From Patescibacteria group bacterium (GTDB lineage: Bacteria > Patescibacteriota > Gracilibacteria > UM-FILTER-43-11): a DNA stretch of 64,000 bases. Where the stretch lies: contig JAHIUN010000002.1 of the NCBI GenBank assembly GCA_018817125.1, positions 1 to 64,000 on the forward strand. The letters run 5' to 3'. How positions within the stretch are numbered: position 1 is the first letter of the stretch; each line of letters opens with the position of its first letter. Shown here piece by piece: positions 47,338-58,700 of the stretch. The notes beneath the pieces were generated by a model. It did no database searches and had not been told where the DNA came from. It saw only the letters and a list, made by a program, of their open reading frames with translations. The position numbers were made by a program, and so were the translations under genes.

Positions 47338-48771
47338 ATGGAATACGAACCCGTGATCGGCATTGAGATCCACGCAAGGATCAATTCTAAAACCAAACTA
47401 TTCTGCCGTTGCAGTAATATTATTTTTAATGAAAAGCCAAATAGTCATGTGTGTGGTATTTGTATGGGGCATCCGGGTATGCTGCCAGCCACGAATCAGG
47501 AGGCCGTGAAGAAGGGGATCAAGGCGGCACTGGCTTTGGGGTGCGAGATCAAAGAGTTCTCTAAATTCGACCGTAAAAGTTATTTTTATCCGGATTTGCC
47601 AAAGGGCTATCAGATATCCCAGTACGACAAGCCCATTTCGGAAAACGGAAAAATCGTTATCACATTGTCTGACGGCAGTGCAAAAACAATCGGTATCACC
47701 CGCCTGCATCTGGAAGACGATGCGGGTAAACTCACTCACACAGCAGGTGGTACATTGGTTGATTTCAACCGTTCCGGCACACCGCTTATGGAAATCGTCA
47801 GTGAGCCCGATATGCGCAGTGTGGAAGAAGCAAGTTTATACGCCCGTCAGATTCAGAAGATCGTACGATACGTAGACGCCTCCGATGCAGATATGGAAAA
47901 AGGACAGATGCGTTTTGACATCAATGTCTCCCTTCGGCCAAAGGGCCAGAAGGAATTCGGCGTGCGGAGTGAAACGAAAAACCTCAATTCTTTCCGAAGT
48001 CTGGAAAAGGCTTTAGAGTACGAGATCAAACGCCAGACGGAGATCCTGGAGGGCGGTGGCGAAGTGGTGCAGGAGACCCGTGGCTGGGATGATAATAAAG
48101 AAGTCACGATTTCCCAGCGCGGTAAAGAGGGAGCAGCCGATTATCGCTACTTCCCCGAACCGGATATTCCGCCGCTGGTGGTGACCAAAGAGATGATTGA
48201 GGAATTGAAGAAAGAAATTCCGGAACTGCATGATGCGAAAGCCGACCGCTATCAGTCCGAGCTTGATCTGCCGGCCAATCACGCTCATCAGCTTTCGGGC
48301 AATGCACCGCTGGCCGCTTATTTTGAAGAAGCTTTAAAAGTATCGGGCGAACCGAAAAAAACCGCTAATTGGATTCTGTCTGAACTCATGGGAAGGCTTA
48401 ATGAAAGTCAAATGTCAATTGTCAAATGTCAATTGTCACCCGAAAATCTCGGTAAACTCGTTAGGCTCATCGAAGACGGTGTGATTTCCGGTAAGATCGC
48501 CAAAGATATTTTCCCGGAAGTTTATGAGGGGAATTTAGACCCGGAAAAAGTGGTGGAAGAAAAAGGGCTGAAGGTAATGAGTGACACGGGCGAGCTTGGA
48601 AAAATATGTCAGGAGGTCATCGACCGAAATCCAAATATCGTTGCGGATTTTAAAGGGGGGAAAGAAAAGGCCATCGGTGGCTTGGTGGGTCAGGTGATGG
48701 GGGCGACGAAAGGGGCTGGGAATCCGAAGATAGTGAATGAGATTTTGCGGAAACAGCTGTCTGAACTGTGA
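47338..48771 (+). CDS. gatB: Aspartyl/glutamyl-tRNA amidotransferase subunit B
   Basis: Subunit that binds and phosphorylates mischarged tRNA in the GatCAB complex. Signals: YEPVIGIEIHARINSKTKLFCRC with Cys residues, GICMGHPGMLPATN, KSYFYPDLPKGYQISQYDKP and RTLLEIVSEPDM-type MEIVSEPDMRS. The C-terminal YqeY-like domain includes LSPENLGKLVRLIEDGVISGKIAK and KGAGNPKIVNEILRKQLSEL. Length 477, normal. ATG at 47338 was chosen over TTG two codons upstream. The ending LSEL and stop are encoded by a TCTGAACTGTGA repeat. gatA and gatC are not in the window. Confidence 0.96.
   Translation: MEYEPVIGIEIHARINSKTKLFCRCSNIIFNEKPNSHVCGICMGHPGMLPATNQEAVKKGIKAALALGCEIKEFSKFDRKSYFYPDLPKGYQISQYDKPISENGKIVITLSDGSAKTIGITRLHLEDDAGKLTHTAGGTLVDFNRSGTPLMEIVSEPDMRSVEEASLYARQIQKIVRYVDASDADMEKGQMRFDINVSLRPKGQKEFGVRSETKNLNSFRSLEKALEYEIKRQTEILEGGGEVVQETRGWDDNKEVTISQRGKEGAADYRYFPEPDIPPLVVTKEMIEELKKEIPELHDAKADRYQSELDLPANHAHQLSGNAPLAAYFEEALKVSGEPKKTANWILSELMGRLNESQMSIVKCQLSPENLGKLVRLIEDGVISGKIAKDIFPEVYEGNLDPEKVVEEKGLKVMSDTGELGKICQEVIDRNPNIVADFKGGKEKAIGGLVGQVMGATKGAGNPKIVNEILRKQLSEL
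48407..48438. repeat. In-frame repeat tract inside gatB
   Basis: GTCAAATGTCAATT twice plus GTCAC. Translated as QMSIVKCQLS at residues about 357-367, where family members vary in sequence but not in length. Confidence 0.5.
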
Positions 48772-48878
48772 TTATTATGATGGAATGATTTTTATGATTA
48801 ACTTTTTTCAGTTTATTTTAAAAAATTGAAAAATCATGTTAATCAATTAATCACATAAATCACAGTTCAGACAGCTGT
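48753..48878. repeat. Inverted repeat, TCTGAACTGTGATT family
   Basis: Perfect 18 bp outer arms ACAGCTGTCTGAACTGTG and the complement at 48861-48878, inside which are ATTATTATGATGG and AATCACATAAATC units around an A/T loop. It encodes the last four residues and stop of gatB. Confidence 0.95.
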
Positions 48879-48912
48879 CAACCTTAACCGTTCGCTTTTA
48901 AGAGTGAAAATA

Positions 48913-48921
48913 TGGTATAAT
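48913..48921 (+). promoter_or_regulatory. Extended -10 promoter for clpP
   Basis: TGGTATAAT at 48913-48921; no convincing -35 hexamer. It lies 46 bp before clpP. Confidence 0.45.
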
Positions 48922-48967
48922 TTATAAGAATTAAAAATTCAAAAATTAGAAATTAAAAATTATCATC

Positions 48968-49555
48968 ATGCCCATCATCCCAACCGTTATCGACAAAACC
49001 CCTGAAGGGGGAGAGCGTGTGTACGACATTTTCTCCCGTCTTTTAGAAGAACGGATTATTTTCCTGGGTTCTGCCATCAACGACGAAGTCGCGAATACCG
49101 TGATCGCCCAGCTGCTCTTTCTGGAAAAGGTCGACCCGACTAAAGACATCACCATTTACGTGAACTCACCGGGAGGTTCGGTTTCCGCCACGCTCGCCAT
49201 GTATGACACCATGCAGCTCATTAAATGCGATGTATCCACTGTCTGTCTCGGTATCGCGGCGTCCGGCGGTTCCATCATTCTGATGGGTGGCACGAAAGGA
49301 AAGCGATTTATTCTGCCTCATTCCGAAGTCATGATCCATCAGCCTCTGGGCGGCACCGAAGGTCAGGCCACTGATATTGCCATTCACGCTGATCACATCG
49401 TACAGACCAAAAAACTGCTGAATCAGATGATTGCAAGGCACACGGGTCAGACCATGGAACAGGTAGAAAAAGACACGGAGCGCGACAAATTCATGCGCGC
49501 CAAAGAAGCCCTGGATTACGGCATTGTGGATAAGATCATTGAATCGAAGAAATAA
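48968..49555 (+). CDS. clpP: ATP-dependent Clp protease proteolytic subunit
   Basis: Barrel-shaped serine protease that works with ClpX or ClpC. Catalytic triad: Ser99 in [12 protein letters not shown], His124 in VMIHQP, and Asp173 in TERDKFM. Other signals are [23 protein letters not shown] and [11 protein letters not shown]. The usual GMAASMGA around the Ser is GIAASGGS here. Length 195, standard. Flanked by a repeat before and a terminator after; no clpX follows, although it often does. Confidence 0.96.
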   Translation: MPIIPTVIDKTPEGGERVYDIFSRLLEERIIFLGSAINDEVANTVIAQLLFLEKVDPTKDITIYVNSPGGSVSATLAMYDTMQLIKCDVSTVCLGIAASGGSIILMGGTKGKRFILPHSEVMIHQPLGGTEGQATDIAIHADHIVQTKKLLNQMIARHTGQTMEQVEKDTERDKFMRAKEALDYGIVDKIIESKK

Positions 49556-49574
49556 TTAAATTCAAAAACTGAAG

Positions 49575-49600
49575 GCGCGGATTATCATCCGCGCTTTTTT
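49575..49600 (+). terminator. Terminator after clpP
   Basis: GCGCGGAT (49575-49582) and ATCCGCGC (49587-49594) with loop TATC, then six T. It begins with the ACTGAAGGCGC units seen again at 52151. Confidence 0.9.
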
Positions 49601-49614
49601 GTGATGGTTAAAAA

Positions 49615-49643
49615 TTGACAAAACATAAAATAAAATGCATAAT
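49615..49643 (+). promoter_or_regulatory. Predicted promoter of the secreted metallopeptidase-like gene
   Basis: TTGACA at 49615-49620 (exact consensus), a 17 bp spacer, CATAAT at 49638-49643, seven bases before the ATG at 49651. That spacing would give a leaderless or very short leader transcript. Confidence 0.65.
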
Positions 49644-49650
49644 ACTCCCC

Positions 49651-50988
49651 ATGTCCAAAAGGAAGCATAAAAATCGGCCAAGGAAACAACCATCTAAGCA
49701 GCCACAGCAGATATTTGTAAAGCCTGAAGAAGCAATAGCGGGTCATACCCGCCGAAACATATTAATAGGTTTTGGAGGAGCTGTTGCAACGGGAGGTGTT
49801 TTAGGCCTTATTAAATTTTTAGGCGGAGAAAAGGTTACTCAAAAACAGGTGCCCAGAAATGTACCTCAAAAACGCCCAGTTACCCCAAAATTACCTGAAT
49901 ATGATGAATGGGCTTCGAAGATCGAATTGCCTCAATTTCATTTAGAAGAACAGCTCAATTGGAGTATGGACAAAAGATTGGATTATTTTTTACCTCAGAA
50001 TGTGGGATTAGAAAAGGTAAAAAAGTTGTTAGATCAGTTTGACGATTTAAAAGAGAAGACATTTCGTAGTTTAGATAATGCGAAAAATTTACCAGAACGA
50101 AACGCCACAATTGAACATTTTTTTAGTGAACTGGTAAGTTTATATCTTACTGCAACAGGAGAGGCTGAAAAAACATCAGACTCTGCCTATGAAGATTTAA
50201 ATCGATTTTTGTTGGTTGGTAATCAATTCTTATTTGGGACGAAATTCTATGGGCTTTATTCAGTCAAAGAAGTTTTAAATGTAATTATACAGCATAATAA
50301 CAAGAAAACCCAAATCCCTATTATTTTTGCAAGAAAGCAACATGATCTTCTTCCTGTTATTCTTGATGCGCCTGATAACCTCGACTCTTCTATTGCGGCT
50401 CATGATAAAAAAGCCAATTGTATTTATATTGACGAGATAAGATTAGCACGAAGTATAAAAAGCGATTTAGAATTATTAGAGAATAGCTACCGTAGATTAG
50501 GTAAAAAAATGAGACAAATCGATAAGCAGGCTTTATTCAGAGGTGTGCTAAATGCCGTAATTGCGCATGAATCAATGCATGCTATTTTACATTCTATGGG
50601 AATTGACTCTATGGGAAATGATGCCATTAAACGAAAAGGGAATATCAGATTAATCGGAGCTACACTTAGGCAGTTTGAATATGAACATTATAATAATATC
50701 AATTTGCATGAATTAGCCGCTATGGGATATGGCCTTTTCTCTTCTGGTGAAAGCGCCATTTTAAATATACTTAATACGACTGATCCTCCAGGAAGGAGCA
50801 GCAGATACGAAATGGCATTTAATATTGCAATGGCTGGGATTGTACATTCTCGTACTATTGACCACGATACACATCAGGAACTTTTAACAGGAAAGGTATC
50901 TTCTAATACTCTAATTTCAGCAATTTCGCAGATGTCTGACGAGGAATTGCACCGTATTGGCAAACTAATGGCTAAACTGGCTATTTAT

Positions 50989-51003
<15 letters not shown>
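49651..51003 (+). CDS. Putative secreted zinc metallopeptidase with a Tat-like signal
   Basis: A 450-residue protein with no family I can name. Residues about 30-58 form a possible twin-arginine signal (HTRRNILIGFGGAVATGG, Arg34 and Arg35). The zinc motif is HESMH at residues 306-310, within NAVIAHESMHAILHSMG, an HExxH form. A further HE pair follows at 353-354 in NINLHELAAMGYGLF, a candidate for the third ligand. The gene is visibly more A/T-rich than its neighbours (many AAT, TTA, ATA codons), which hints at horizontal transfer or relaxed constraint. It has its own promoter and stands alone between clpP and tgt. Peptidase activity is inference from the motif. Confidence 0.6.
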
Positions 51004-52149
<1,146 letters not shown>

Positions 52150-52150
52150 A

Positions 52151-52204
52151 CTGAAGGCGCGATATCGTTATCGCGCCGGCGCGGAATCGATTCCTCGCCT
52201 TCAG
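52151..52204. repeat. Double hairpin, CTGAAGGCG...CGCCTTCAG
   Basis: Outer arms CTGAAGGCG (52151-52159) and CGCCTTCAG (52196-52204). Inside, GGCGCGATA/TATCGCGCC (52156-52177) and GGCG...GGAATCGATTCC...CGCC (52178-52199) form two adjacent hairpins. It follows the tgt stop and may act as its terminator; there is no T run. The clpP terminator uses the same CTGAAGGCGC start. Confidence 0.75.
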
Positions 52205-52228
52205 AGTTTCGGATAATCCGGCTTGCCA

Positions 52229-52576
52229 ATGAACCTCCCACCCCAATCACAACTCACCGATAAAAAATACAATGAGATCCTCCAGTTAATCGATGATCTG
52301 AAGGTGGATCTTTCGGACATTGAAGAAAAATTCATCCATGGAGGCGGGCGGGGCGGTCAGAAGATCAATAAAGCCAGCAATACCGTCCAATTGCACCATC
52401 TGCCTACGGGTACCATCATCAAATATCAAAAACACCGTGAGCGCGCCATGAACCGCATCCTGGCCTTGAGGGAACTTTTAGACAAGCTCAATCCCGATTC
52501 CAAAAAAGCAAAAGAGATCGAAAAAATACGCAAACAGAAGAAACGGCGGAAGCGAAGAACCAGCCCGGAAGAGTGA
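52229..52576 (+). CDS. Small release-factor-like protein (RF-1 domain)
   Basis: A 115-residue protein with one RF-1 (GGQ) domain: EEKFIHGGGRGGQKINKASNTVQLHHLPTG, in which GGQ is intact, followed by KYQKHRERAMNRILALRELLDKL and a basic tail (KKRRKRRTSPEE). There is no stop-codon-recognition domain. Relatives (YaeJ/ArfB, mitochondrial C12orf65/MTRFR) release peptides from stalled ribosomes; the family also includes less studied members. ATG at 52229 was chosen over TTG two codons upstream. Four bases separate its stop from the convergent membrane protein gene. Confidence 0.9.
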   Translation: MNLPPQSQLTDKKYNEILQLIDDLKVDLSDIEEKFIHGGGRGGQKINKASNTVQLHHLPTGTIIKYQKHRERAMNRILALRELLDKLNPDSKKAKEIEKIRKQKKRRKRRTSPEE

Positions 52577-52579
52577 TAA

Positions 52580-52933
52580 TTATTTAGTTACCCCATCCAG
52601 AATGTCTCCCAAATTTCCAACCTGTCCGGCGGTATCTTTTAAATTGCCGACTGTTTCGTAGAACTCCCGGTATTGTCCGATAAGCTGTTCAATAGCTCCG
52701 CTTTCACGGATGTATTTGAAAAAATAAACTCCTCCTACAATCGGCAGGACGATGAAGATCAGGAAGAAAACAAAGCTGATGATCCCGCGGAAGATGGCGA
52801 GGGCCCGCGCCGTCTTTTGGTATTTCAGAATCTGGTCGAGCTTGGCTTCCAGCACGGTAAAATCCGGCCCCTTAGCTCCTGTTTTGGCCGGGGTGACTTT
52901 ACCCTCTTTATCCAGATCATCTAATGTTTGCAT
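52580..52933 (-). CDS. Small membrane protein of unknown function
   Basis: A 117-residue protein with one or two membrane helices (about residues 43-72, AIFRGIISFVFFLIFIVLPIVGGVYFF) between a helical N-terminal segment (TVLEAKLDQILKYQKTARAL) and a C-terminal segment with repeated heptad-like residues (QYREFYETVGNLKDTAGQV). I do not recognise the family. It is followed by the aspS stop (11 bp apart, same strand), so it is probably cotranscribed with aspS. Confidence 0.65.
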   Translation of the reverse strand: MQTLDDLDKEGKVTPAKTGAKGPDFTVLEAKLDQILKYQKTARALAIFRGIISFVFFLIFIVLPIVGGVYFFKYIRESGAIEQLIGQYREFYETVGNLKDTAGQVGNLGDILDGVTK

Positions 52934-52944
52934 AGTGATGGGGT

Positions 52945-54714
52945 TTATTTTTTATGAAGAATTTGAATATTGGCTTCCTTTATATCCTTTTCCGGCAAAT
53001 CAGAAGGAGCCCCCAGTGTCAGGTCTTTGGCTTTTTGGTCTTTAGGGAAGGCGATTACTTCGCGGATATTAGGCTCATCGGTAAAAAGCATAACCATTCG
53101 GTCCAGTCCCGGTGCGATTCCTCCATGCGGAGGAGCGCCGTAACTGAAAGCTTCCAGCATATGGCCAAAACGCATTTCAGCATCTTCGGGGGTGATTTTT
53201 AAAATATCAAATATCTTTTGCTGTAAATCGTGTTCATGTATACGAATGCTTCCGCCGCCGACCTCAACCCCGTTCAGTACAATATCGTAAGCAATTGACC
53301 GTGCCTCTTCCGGCTTTGTATCCAGGAGTTTCAGGTCTTCATCCATGGGTCTGGTAAAAGGGTGGTGTACAGCTCCTATTTCACCTGTTTCTTTGTCTTT
53401 TTCAAATAATGGGAATTCATTCACCCATACATAAGAGAAGGTTTCAGGATCTCTCAGGTTCAATTTATCCGCGCAAGCCAGCCTAACCTGTCCCAAAGCT
53501 TCACATGCGGTTATAAAATTATCAGCCCCAAAGAACACGATATCACCAGTTTTAGCTTTAGCTTTTTTGGTGATTTCCTCAATTTCCTTCTCAGATAAGA
53601 ACTTGGCAATAGGGGATTTGATCTCATTTTCTCTGTAAACAAAATAGGCAAGGCCTTTGGCACCGTGGATTCTAGCCAGCTCCTCCAGCTTATCCAGCTC
53701 GCTTCTTGGCCAGTCTGCAATTCCTTCAACTTTCAAGGCTTTAACAACCCCACCATCTTTAACAGCGTTTTTAAACACGCCGAATTCACTGTTTTTCACA
53801 ATATCGGAAACATCTGTAATCTCCATTTCAAAACGCAGATCAGGCTTGTCACTTCCAAAACGCTCCATAGTCTCCTTCCAGGTTAAAACAGGGAAGGGTT
53901 TTTTGAGTATTTTTTTGTGGGGAATCAGTTTTTCAGTAAGTTCAATAAATAGGCGCTCGGTTATTTCCATAACATCTTTTTCCTCCACAAAACTCATCTC
54001 CAAATCCAATTGGGTGAATTCCGGCTGGCGGTCGCCTCGCTGGTCTTCATCGCGAAAACATCTGGCCATCTGGAAATACTTATCAAAACCAGAGATCATC
54101 AAGAGTTGTTTTAATTGCTGAGGGCTTTGAGGAAGCACAAAGAATTTTCCAGGGTAAAGCCTGCTTGGCACAAGGTACTCACGGCTTCCTTCAGGCGTTC
54201 CTTTAATAAGGATCGGGGTTTCAATTTCTAAAAATTCCTCTTTATCCAGAAAATCCCGGATCATTTTTACCATTTTATGTCGGAGTATAATATTATCCCT
54301 CATCTTGTTACGCCGCAGATCCAGATATCGGTATTTAAGCCTTAATTCTTCGCCGACCGGTTTTTCCTGATCGATTTCAAATGGGGGAGTTTTTGATTCA
54401 TTCAGAACCTCAGCCTCATTTATGTAAACTTCGACCTCTCCGGTTTTGAGATTTTTGTTTTCCTGACCCTTCATTCTGAGTCGGACTTCACCGGTAACTT
54501 TTAATACAAATTCAGGACGTACCTTCTCGGCTGTCTCCCAGCTTTTTTTATCGAATTCAGGATCAAAAACGACTTGAGTAAGCCCGTAACGGTCCCGTAA
54601 ATCAATAAAAATCACGCCGCCATGGTCGCGCCGCCGGTGAACCCAGCCGGATAAGGTGACGGTTTTTCCTTTGTCCGATGCTGTTAGCTCTCCGCAGGTA
54701 TTAGTTCTGTACAT
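52945..54714 (-). CDS. aspS: Aspartyl-tRNA synthetase
   Basis: Class IIb synthetase. Residues 1-105 are the OB-fold anticodon domain (SGWVHRRRDHGGVIFIDLRDRYG). Motif 2 is FQMARCFRDEDQRGDRQPEFTQLDLE, motif 3 is GIAPGLDRMVMLFTDEPNIREVIAFPK, and the bacterial GAD insertion domain lies between (about residues 285-420). Length 589, typical of bacterial AspRS. With GatB and no visible AsnRS here, Asn-tRNA may form by transamidation, but the window cannot show this. Confidence 0.97.
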   Translation of the reverse strand: MYRTNTCGELTASDKGKTVTLSGWVHRRRDHGGVIFIDLRDRYGLTQVVFDPEFDKKSWETAEKVRPEFVLKVTGEVRLRMKGQENKNLKTGEVEVYINEAEVLNESKTPPFEIDQEKPVGEELRLKYRYLDLRRNKMRDNIILRHKMVKMIRDFLDKEEFLEIETPILIKGTPEGSREYLVPSRLYPGKFFVLPQSPQQLKQLLMISGFDKYFQMARCFRDEDQRGDRQPEFTQLDLEMSFVEEKDVMEITERLFIELTEKLIPHKKILKKPFPVLTWKETMERFGSDKPDLRFEMEITDVSDIVKNSEFGVFKNAVKDGGVVKALKVEGIADWPRSELDKLEELARIHGAKGLAYFVYRENEIKSPIAKFLSEKEIEEITKKAKAKTGDIVFFGADNFITACEALGQVRLACADKLNLRDPETFSYVWVNEFPLFEKDKETGEIGAVHHPFTRPMDEDLKLLDTKPEEARSIAYDIVLNGVEVGGGSIRIHEHDLQQKIFDILKITPEDAEMRFGHMLEAFSYGAPPHGGIAPGLDRMVMLFTDEPNIREVIAFPKDQKAKDLTLGAPSDLPEKDIKEANIQILHKK

Positions 54715-54717
54715 GAT

Positions 54718-54802
54718 TCAATTTTTAATCAATTTTTATTGTCTGAATTTTGAAATTAGATATTCAATAAAAACTAAAAATTAAAAACTAAAAATTCTTA
54801 GT
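54718..54802. repeat. Intergenic repeat, TTTTTAATCAATTTTTA/AAAAACTAAAAATT family
   Basis: Left TTCAATTTTTAATCAATTTTT, loop CTGAATTTTGAAATTAG, right AAAAACTAAAAATTAAAAAC. Fills the gap between aspS start and tsaC stop (54715-54834). Confidence 0.7.
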
Positions 54803-54834
54803 CATTCTAAGTCAAATCAGAGACATGCGCAAAT

Positions 54835-55476
54835 TTATTCCTTCACATCAATTCCTAATATTCCCTCCAGCTGAGAAGCGGTGATCGGCCCCTTGCGGAT
54901 GATGTATACATGGTCACTCTCTACTTTGATGACGGTTGAGGCTTTGCCGTGCCGTGCGATCTTCCCTTCAATAACCAGATCGGGTTGATTGGCTCTATTT
55001 TTAAAACCTTCCGCGACCTCTTCACAGTTAAAGCAAAGCGGGTCGCCGGACGGGTTAGCACTGGTGGTGATAAGAGGTCCTCCGAATGCCCGCAGAATAT
55101 CTTGTGTGGAGTCGTGCATGGGAACCCGCAGTCCGATAAAGGGAGTTTCCGGAAAGTAAGCAGTTGGAATCATCGGCCCCTTGGGAAGGAGAAGGGTTAC
55201 GGCACCAGGAAAGAGTTTGTGGACAATAAATTTACTGAATTCATCCAAAACGACATATTTTTCTATTCTTAGCTGTTCCGGAACGGAAATCATAATACTC
55301 ATCGGCTTTTTGTAATCCCGCCCTTTAATAGCCTGCACGTTTTTGACCGCTTTCGGGTTCATCACATCCGCGGCCAGCCCGTAACAGGTATCCGTGGGAT
55401 GCGCGATGACGCCGCCCTTTTTCAGGACGTCCACAGCCTCGCGCAAAGTGTCTGGATTAAAAGGGACTATTTTCAT
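54835..55476 (-). CDS. tsaC: L-threonylcarbamoyladenylate synthase (Sua5/YrdC/YwlC)
   Basis: Makes the threonylcarbamoyl-AMP used for the t6A37 modification of tRNAs reading ANN codons. The family signals are GGVIAHPTDTCYGLAADV, GRDYKKPMSIMI, KLFPGAVTLLLP, IGLRVPMHD and LITTSANPSGDP. Length 213; no C-terminal Sua5 domain. Single-standing, flanked by repeats. The partner genes (tsaB, tsaD, tsaE) are not in the window. Confidence 0.95.
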   Translation of the reverse strand: MKIVPFNPDTLREAVDVLKKGGVIAHPTDTCYGLAADVMNPKAVKNVQAIKGRDYKKPMSIMISVPEQLRIEKYVVLDEFSKFIVHKLFPGAVTLLLPKGPMIPTAYFPETPFIGLRVPMHDSTQDILRAFGGPLITTSANPSGDPLCFNCEEVAEGFKNRANQPDLVIEGKIARHGKASTVIKVESDHVYIIRKGPITASQLEGILGIDVKE

Positions 55477-55608
55477 AACGAAACGACGATACAGTAAAAT
55501 GATTGAAAATTGAAATAAAATCCACTACACTGATTTGGAAAATGATCAAACAACTGAATTACTTAAGGCAATCTCTCCATTCTGCGGTGGCAGAGGGGGA
55601 TTATTTTT

Positions 55609-55724
55609 TTGTAATTTGTAATTTATCCCGCTTCGCGGTATGTAACTTGTAACTGGTAATTTTTGCTTTATATTCCTGCTATTTGCAAATTACAAGTTAC
55701 GAGTTACCAATTACAAATTACAAC
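55609..55724. repeat. Inverted repeat, TTACAAGTTACAA family with inner GC hairpin
   Basis: Left TTGTAATTTGTAATTTATC, CCGC-TTCG-GCGG hairpin, GTAACTTGTAACTGGTAATTT; loop; right AAATTACAAGTTACGAGTTACC and AATTACAAATTACAA. It ends 11 bases before carB. The rest of 55477-55608 holds short A/T sequence. Confidence 0.9.
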
Positions 55725-55735
55725 CAAGTCAATCT

Positions 55736-58700
55736 ATGAAAAAAAATATCCCTTTCAAGAAAGTAATTTTATTAGGTTCAGGCGCCTTGAAAATAGGCGA
55801 GGCGGGTGAGTTCGATTATTCCGGGTCTCAGGCTATTAAGGCATTTAAAGAGGAGGGGATAAAGGTCGTTCTCATCAATCCCAACATCGCCACGAACCAG
55901 ACCTCTAAGGGGTTGGCGGATAAGATCTATTTCCTCCCCGTCACTCCTTATTTTGTGGAGCAGGTGATTAAAAAAGAAAAGCCCGATGCCATCGCGCTGA
56001 GTTTCGGCGGGCAGACGGCGCTGAATTGCGGGGTGGCTCTGCATGAGTCAGGTGTTTTAAAAAAATATAAGATTAAAGTGCTGGGTACTCCTGTTAGGTC
56101 GATTCAGCTCACCGAAGACCGCCAGCTGTTTAAAAATGCACTGAACGAAATCGGAATTAAATCCCCTAAAAGTGTGGCTTGTACCACGGTTGATCAGGCG
56201 AAAAAAGCATCATTAAAAATCGGTTTCCCGGTGATGATCCGTGCAGCTTTTGCGTTAGGAGGATTAGGATCCGGAGTCGCTAAAAATCACAGCGAGCTCA
56301 ATACCGTTCTTAAAAAAGCCTTTGCCGCCTCGCCGCAAGTGCTGGTCGAGGAGTATTTAAAAGGCTGGAAGGAGATCGAATATGAGGTGGTGCGTGATAG
56401 TAAAGACAACTGCATCACGGTTTGCAACATGGAAAATTTCGATCCGCTGGGCATTCATACAGGCGAATCCATCGTGATCGCGCCCAGCCAGACCCTTACC
56501 AACCACGAATACCAGAAGCTCCGCAATATCGCCTTAAAAACAATCCGTCATCTGGGGATCGTCGGTGAATGCAATATTCAGTACGCGCTTGATCCGAAAT
56601 CCGATGATTACCGGGTGATCGAAGTGAACGCCCGCCTGTCCCGCTCATCCGCTCTTGCCTCAAAAGCTACCGGTTACCCACTGGCGTATGTGGCCGCCAA
56701 GCTGGGGCTGGGGTATGGATTAACAGAACTGCGTAACGCCGTCACACAAAAAACCTCTGCCTGTTTTGAACCGGCGCTCGATTATGTGGCGCTTAAAATC
56801 CCTCGCTGGGATTTAAATAAATTCAGAAAAGTCAGCGAAGAGATCACGACGGAAATGAAATCGGTAGGAGAGGTGATGGCACTTGGTCGCAATTTTGAAG
56901 AGGTGCTTCAGAAAGGCCTTCGTATGATTCAGATCGGTGCGTACGGATTAGAACCGGATATGTTTGAATTCAAAGACTTAAAAGAAGCGGTCGAAACACC
57001 GACGCCGAAACGGGTATTTGCTTTGGCACAGGCAATCGACAAGGGATATTCAGTCGAAAAGCTGTACAAGCTCACTGGCATCGATCCCTGGTTTCTAAGC
57101 AAAATAAAAAACATCCGGCAGGTTGCTAAAAAGGTCAAAAAGGCCAAAGCGCTTACCAGTATCTCCGAAGACCTGATGCGTACGGCCAAAAAAGCCGGTT
57201 TTTCCGATAAACAAATAGCCCGCATACTGAAAGACCACGAATATAAAGTCCGCGAATACCGAAAGAAGCTCGGCGTCATCCCGGTGGTCAAACAGATCGA
57301 CACTTTAGCCGCCGAATTCCCGACTAAAACCAATTATCTTTACCTCACTTACTGGGGCGATAAGAATGACATTTCTGATCTCAGATCTCAGATATCAGAT
57401 TCGAATCAGAAATCCCGAATCAGAAATCAGAAATCGAAGAAAGCAATTGTTTTAGGAAGCGGTCCTTACTGCATCGGCTCTTCCGTCGAGTTTGACTGGT
57501 GCTGTGTGAACGCGGTTAAAACGCTTCACAAGGAAGGCTATGAGTCCATTATGATCAATTATAATCCGGAAACCGTGAGCACGGATTTTGATGAATGCGA
57601 TAAGCTGTATTTTGATGAACTGAGTCTCGAACGGGTGCTGGATATCGTGGACAAGGAAAACCCGGACGGCACGGTGGTCTCCATGGGCGGTCAGATCCCC
57701 AATAACCTGGCACTCAAGCTCAACCGCGCAAAGGTGAAGATCATGGGAACGTCCGTTCAGTCTATCGACCGCGCCGAAAGCCGTGATAAATTCTCCGCCC
57801 TTCTGGACAGCCTTGGTGTGGATCAGCCCGAATGGAAGGCGTTTACCAAAATTGAAGACGCTTACAAGTTTGCCGATAGAGTCGGTTATCCGGTGCTCGT
57901 CCGGCCCAGCTATGTTCTCTCGGGCGCGGCCATGCGGGTAGCTCACACTCACGAAGAGCTGGAAGACTTTTTAGGGAAGGCAGTGCGTGTGAATACCGAG
58001 GCGCCCGTGGTGATTTCTAAATTTATGGTGGGCGCGCGTGAAATTGAAATGGACGCAGTGGCCTCAAAAGGAAAGGTTCTCATTTACGCCATTGCTGAAC
58101 ACGTGGAAGACGCGGGGGTACACAGCGGCGATGCGACCATCGTATTACCTCCCCAGCGAACGTATTTAGAAACAGTTCGCCGTGTGAAAAAGATCGGGAA
58201 GGAGCTAGCGAAATCTCTGAACATCACAGGTCCTTTTAACATCCAGTTTCTGGCTAAAGACAATCAGATCAAGGTGATAGAGCTCAATCTTCGTGCCAGC
58301 CGTTCGTTCCCATTTGTATCCAAGGTTACAAAATACAACTTCATCGATATCGCCACCAAGGCCATGCTCGGCAAAGCGGATATGAAAGCCCGTTATCAGA
58401 CCGTCGATCTGGATTATGTAGGTGTTAAATTTCCGCAATTTTCTTTCCCGCGGCTTAAGGGGGCAGACCCAGTATTAGGGGTGGAAATGGCCAGTACCGG
58501 TGAGGTAGCCTGTTTTGGAAACGACTTCGAGGCCGCCTTCCTAAAATCCTATTTGGCGGTGGGGTATAAAATACCAAAAAAGAACATCCTGCTCTCCGTC
58601 GGGAAACTGAAAGATAAGATCAGTATGCTGGGCGCTGTCCGCCAGCTTCAGGCGATGAAATTCAACCTCTTTGCAACGGAAGGTACGGCAAAGTATTTAA

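Noticed and set aside
48407-48771. UGA recoded as glycine (code 25), as in Gracilibacteria
   Set aside because: TGA ends gatB, rluD, nadE and ruvX at the expected protein ends, and the only read-through TGA is the prfB frameshift.
54715-54834. T-box or other aminoacyl-tRNA leader before aspS
   Set aside because: The sequence upstream of aspS is only A/T repeat units; no T-box motif was found.
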